A stretch of 64,000 nt of DNA from Mucilaginibacter sp. UR6-1 (GTDB taxonomy: Bacteria > Bacteroidota > Bacteroidia > Sphingobacteriales > Sphingobacteriaceae), in contig NZ_JAJIWP010000003.1 of the NCBI RefSeq assembly GCF_020880975.1, positions 62,001 to 126,000 of the forward strand, in the 5' to 3' direction. The stretch's first letter is position 1, and the number at the start of each line of letters is the position of its first letter. Shown here piece by piece: positions 63,501 to 64,000 of the stretch. Under the pieces are notes generated by a model. That model worked only from the letters and a program-made list of their open reading frames with translations, ran no database searches and was not told where the DNA came from. The position numbers were made by a program, and so were the translations under genes.

Positions 63501-63870
63501 CGCTTAGCGTTTTGGTATTGTCGCTCAGTGCAAAGTTGATCGTCAGGGCTTCACCCAGGCTGATCTTCTCAACGGGTCGTGTTTCGGTATTCATTCCCAA
63601 AAATTTTGCCTCAATTAAGTATGGGCCGCCTACGCGTAAGCCAGGCAGGTTAAACCGCCCGTCAGCCCCGGTAGATGTAGCATAGCGGGTACCCGATGCT
63701 GTATGTACCGCGGTAACCGTAGCGCCTGGTAAGGTTTGACCGGATGCATCTGTAACCCGGCCGCGAAGCCCGGCGCTTGTTTCCTGGGCACTGGCATGGG
63801 TTGCAAAAAACAATACCAGCACGCTAAAAAAAAGCAAAACAAGGGTATTAAAGGTAAATTTCCTTTTCAT
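60571..63870 (-). CDS. Oar-like TonB-dependent receptor with carboxypeptidase-regulatory domain
   Basis: 1099 residues. Signal peptide about 1-28 (THASAQ). CarboxypepD_reg-like domain follows (about 30-115, GLRGRVTDASGQTLPGATVT), then a plug (STRTNPVSLDAIEDIQVYLAPYD region) and a very long barrel. The profile is that of Oar/SusC-type outer-membrane proteins that import large or polymeric substrates with TonB. The C-terminus ends MQLGARYTF, an aromatic beta-barrel end. No SusD gene follows downstream, so not a canonical SusCD pair in view. Confidence 0.9.
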   Translation of the reverse strand: MKRKFTFNTLVLLFFSVLVLFFATHASAQETSAGLRGRVTDASGQTLPGATVTAVHTASGTRYATSTGADGRFNLPGLRVGGPYLIEAKFLGMNTETRPVEKISLGEALTINFALSDNTKTLSEVVIKAQKTGPKANNYGTGQNISRDQIKNQPTISRSITDITKLVPQGSKDNSFAGTNFRYNNVTIDGAINNDAIGFSPSAGGQTGASGMPGSSTRTNPVSLDAIEDIQVYLAPYDVKIGNFTGGSVNAVTRSGTNTVHGSVYGFGRNASLVGPDHTGTELNRKLPSSFYDYQTGFRLGFPLIKNKLFFFTNEEITRRRDPVLQVAGSPGSSGILSAADAQKISDYSIQNYGFDPGTAGLYNATSNSIKFFNRLDWNINDKNQLAIRNNYIRSDAINMERDQLNFRFGSIAYKQNNNQNSTVAELKTRFNNNFSNSAVVGYSHIHDYRTPTGDPSFPQVQIVGRTPGSTIFFGTDREASIFNMKQSTIEITDNLVWNLGKHTLTAGTHNELYKINYGFVNAWNGRVTYQSIDDFLNNNPQRVQGSYSYTNNNRDYLLANPGANFNVNFYSAYVQDEIQITDRFRFTPGIRFDYQDIPTKQILSDKTRNAFTDPYFGTTYTYTPLNQISGNYLGKVQVSPRAGFRFDARGDQSLVLRGGLGMFTSRIPFAWLGYAFYNNGNTFGAYDQRTNGNPPYVFVGDPLKHQPGTGIGGFAGQNGQITNDVNAGKTQVDVIANDFTMPKVLRGSLALDYRDKNGFKYSLEGIYTKTIKDVIFKQVNITDNPTYFAYDTAATQRKQPIFPGQNSRNPQFANAYEMSNTSQGYRYSITGQVSKNFDNGFGFSAAYTYGRSKDISNGIRNSFESNWQLNQALNPNDPQLANSNFDIRNRIVISANYRKAWNKMWVSNFGLFVTAQSGSPFTYGFVNYTPQNTPQQIGLAYIPAKGETINFFAATPTQTAQQQAEAFDRFIDGNDYLNSRRGGFTERNAARTPWNNNADFHFAQDINFDNQKSTAIQHTFTISLDIMNFTNLINKNWGRVYFSPNTYNSTSSVGLVPYIPARSSQGYPLYQFVDPGKPYSVDPLASRWQMQLGARYTF

Positions 63871-63885
63871 TGTAGTATTTGTTAA

Positions 63886-63903
63886 AGTACCGGTAACAGT
63901 ACT
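63886..63903. promoter_or_regulatory. Imperfect palindrome upstream of Oar-like receptor
   Basis: AGTACCGGTAACAGTACT, symmetrical at 14 of 18 positions with perfect 5-base ends AGTAC/GTACT, 16 nt upstream of the receptor ATG. Candidate operator; no partner site known in the window. Confidence 0.3.
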
Positions 63904-63929
63904 GCGTGATTGTAATGATCTATAATAAA

Positions 63930-64000
63930 TTAAAGCACGAAAGCCTGGTCTACGATGTGTAAAACGCCGTTATTGGCTATAATATCCGGCCGAATGATAT
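63930..64000 (-). CDS. Fasciclin-domain protein, C-terminal end only
   Basis: On the minus strand the last 22 codons read IIRPDIIANNGVLHIVDQAF then VL and a TAA (63930-63932). This is the characteristic end of a fasciclin (FAS1) domain: DIIA.NGVLHIVD. The rest lies outside the window. It is upstream of the Oar-like receptor on the same strand, 60 nt away, so they may share a transcript. Confidence 0.75.
   Translation of the reverse strand, partial: IIRPDIIANNGVLHIVDQAFVL

Noticed and set aside
62742..63842. Several short frames antisense or shifted within the Oar-like receptor
   Set aside because: Low-complexity shadows of the receptor; no initiation signals.

Overview
The window comes from a Bacteroidota bacterium, most likely family Sphingobacteriaceae (Mucilaginibacter/Pedobacter-like). 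Evidence: gldJ and porV of the type IX secretion system, Oar/SusC-type TonB-dependent receptors, a short NuoG without a molybdopterin domain, many TAnnTTTG promoter boxes, and dispersed palindromes of the GTCATTGCGAGG type. No plasmid, phage, integrase, transposase or CRISPR signal was seen. Both edges cut a gene: a lipid kinase on the left and a fasciclin-domain protein on the right.

Layout. 1-7.5 kb: lipid kinase, a SUI1/YciH translation factor, then a TonB energy operon (exbB, two exbD, tonB, a small membrane protein, a PstS-like lipoprotein, a TPR protein) closed by a strong terminator. 7.6-20.8 kb: the full nuoA-N complex I set, interrupted by palindromic repeats before nuoG and nuoL. 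20.9-25.2 kb: DedA, pyrophosphatase, CNNM/CBS protein, rsmE, DUF4159. 25.2-31.1 kb: gldJ diverging from porV-ispF, then era-der on the minus strand. 31.1-31.6 kb: two tandem initiator tRNA genes with promoter and terminator. 31.7-37.9 kb: RND efflux operon (tolC-like, HlyD-like, RND pump) with its TetR regulator and two matching operator sites.

38-64 kb is accessory and metabolic. It holds an alpha/beta hydrolase with a suspicious 5' end; two isoquinoline-1-oxidoreductase-like molybdenum hydroxylase pairs (one with a diheme cytochrome c); an SDR, acetyltransferase and cupin on the plus strand; broken AraC-like remnants; a PQQ-type sugar dehydrogenase; and a molybdenum-cofactor operon. The operon is a TonB receptor, moaA, xdhC and a MocA-like transferase, and ends in what I read as a deletion scar joining the start of moaD to the end of moaE. 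Then come an intradiol dioxygenase-like protein, a cyclophilin-like lipoprotein, a GH42 beta-galactosidase, an AraC regulator and an Oar-like TonB receptor.

How the parts fit: the ExbBD/TonB operon would energise the two TonB receptors. Complex I feeds the respiratory chain. The exported molybdenum hydroxylases (Tat signals) probably oxidise a heterocycle or aldehyde in the periplasm and pass electrons to cytochrome c, with MoaA, XdhC and MocA serving their cofactor. The moaDE scar means the molybdopterin synthase must be encoded elsewhere, or the pathway is failing.
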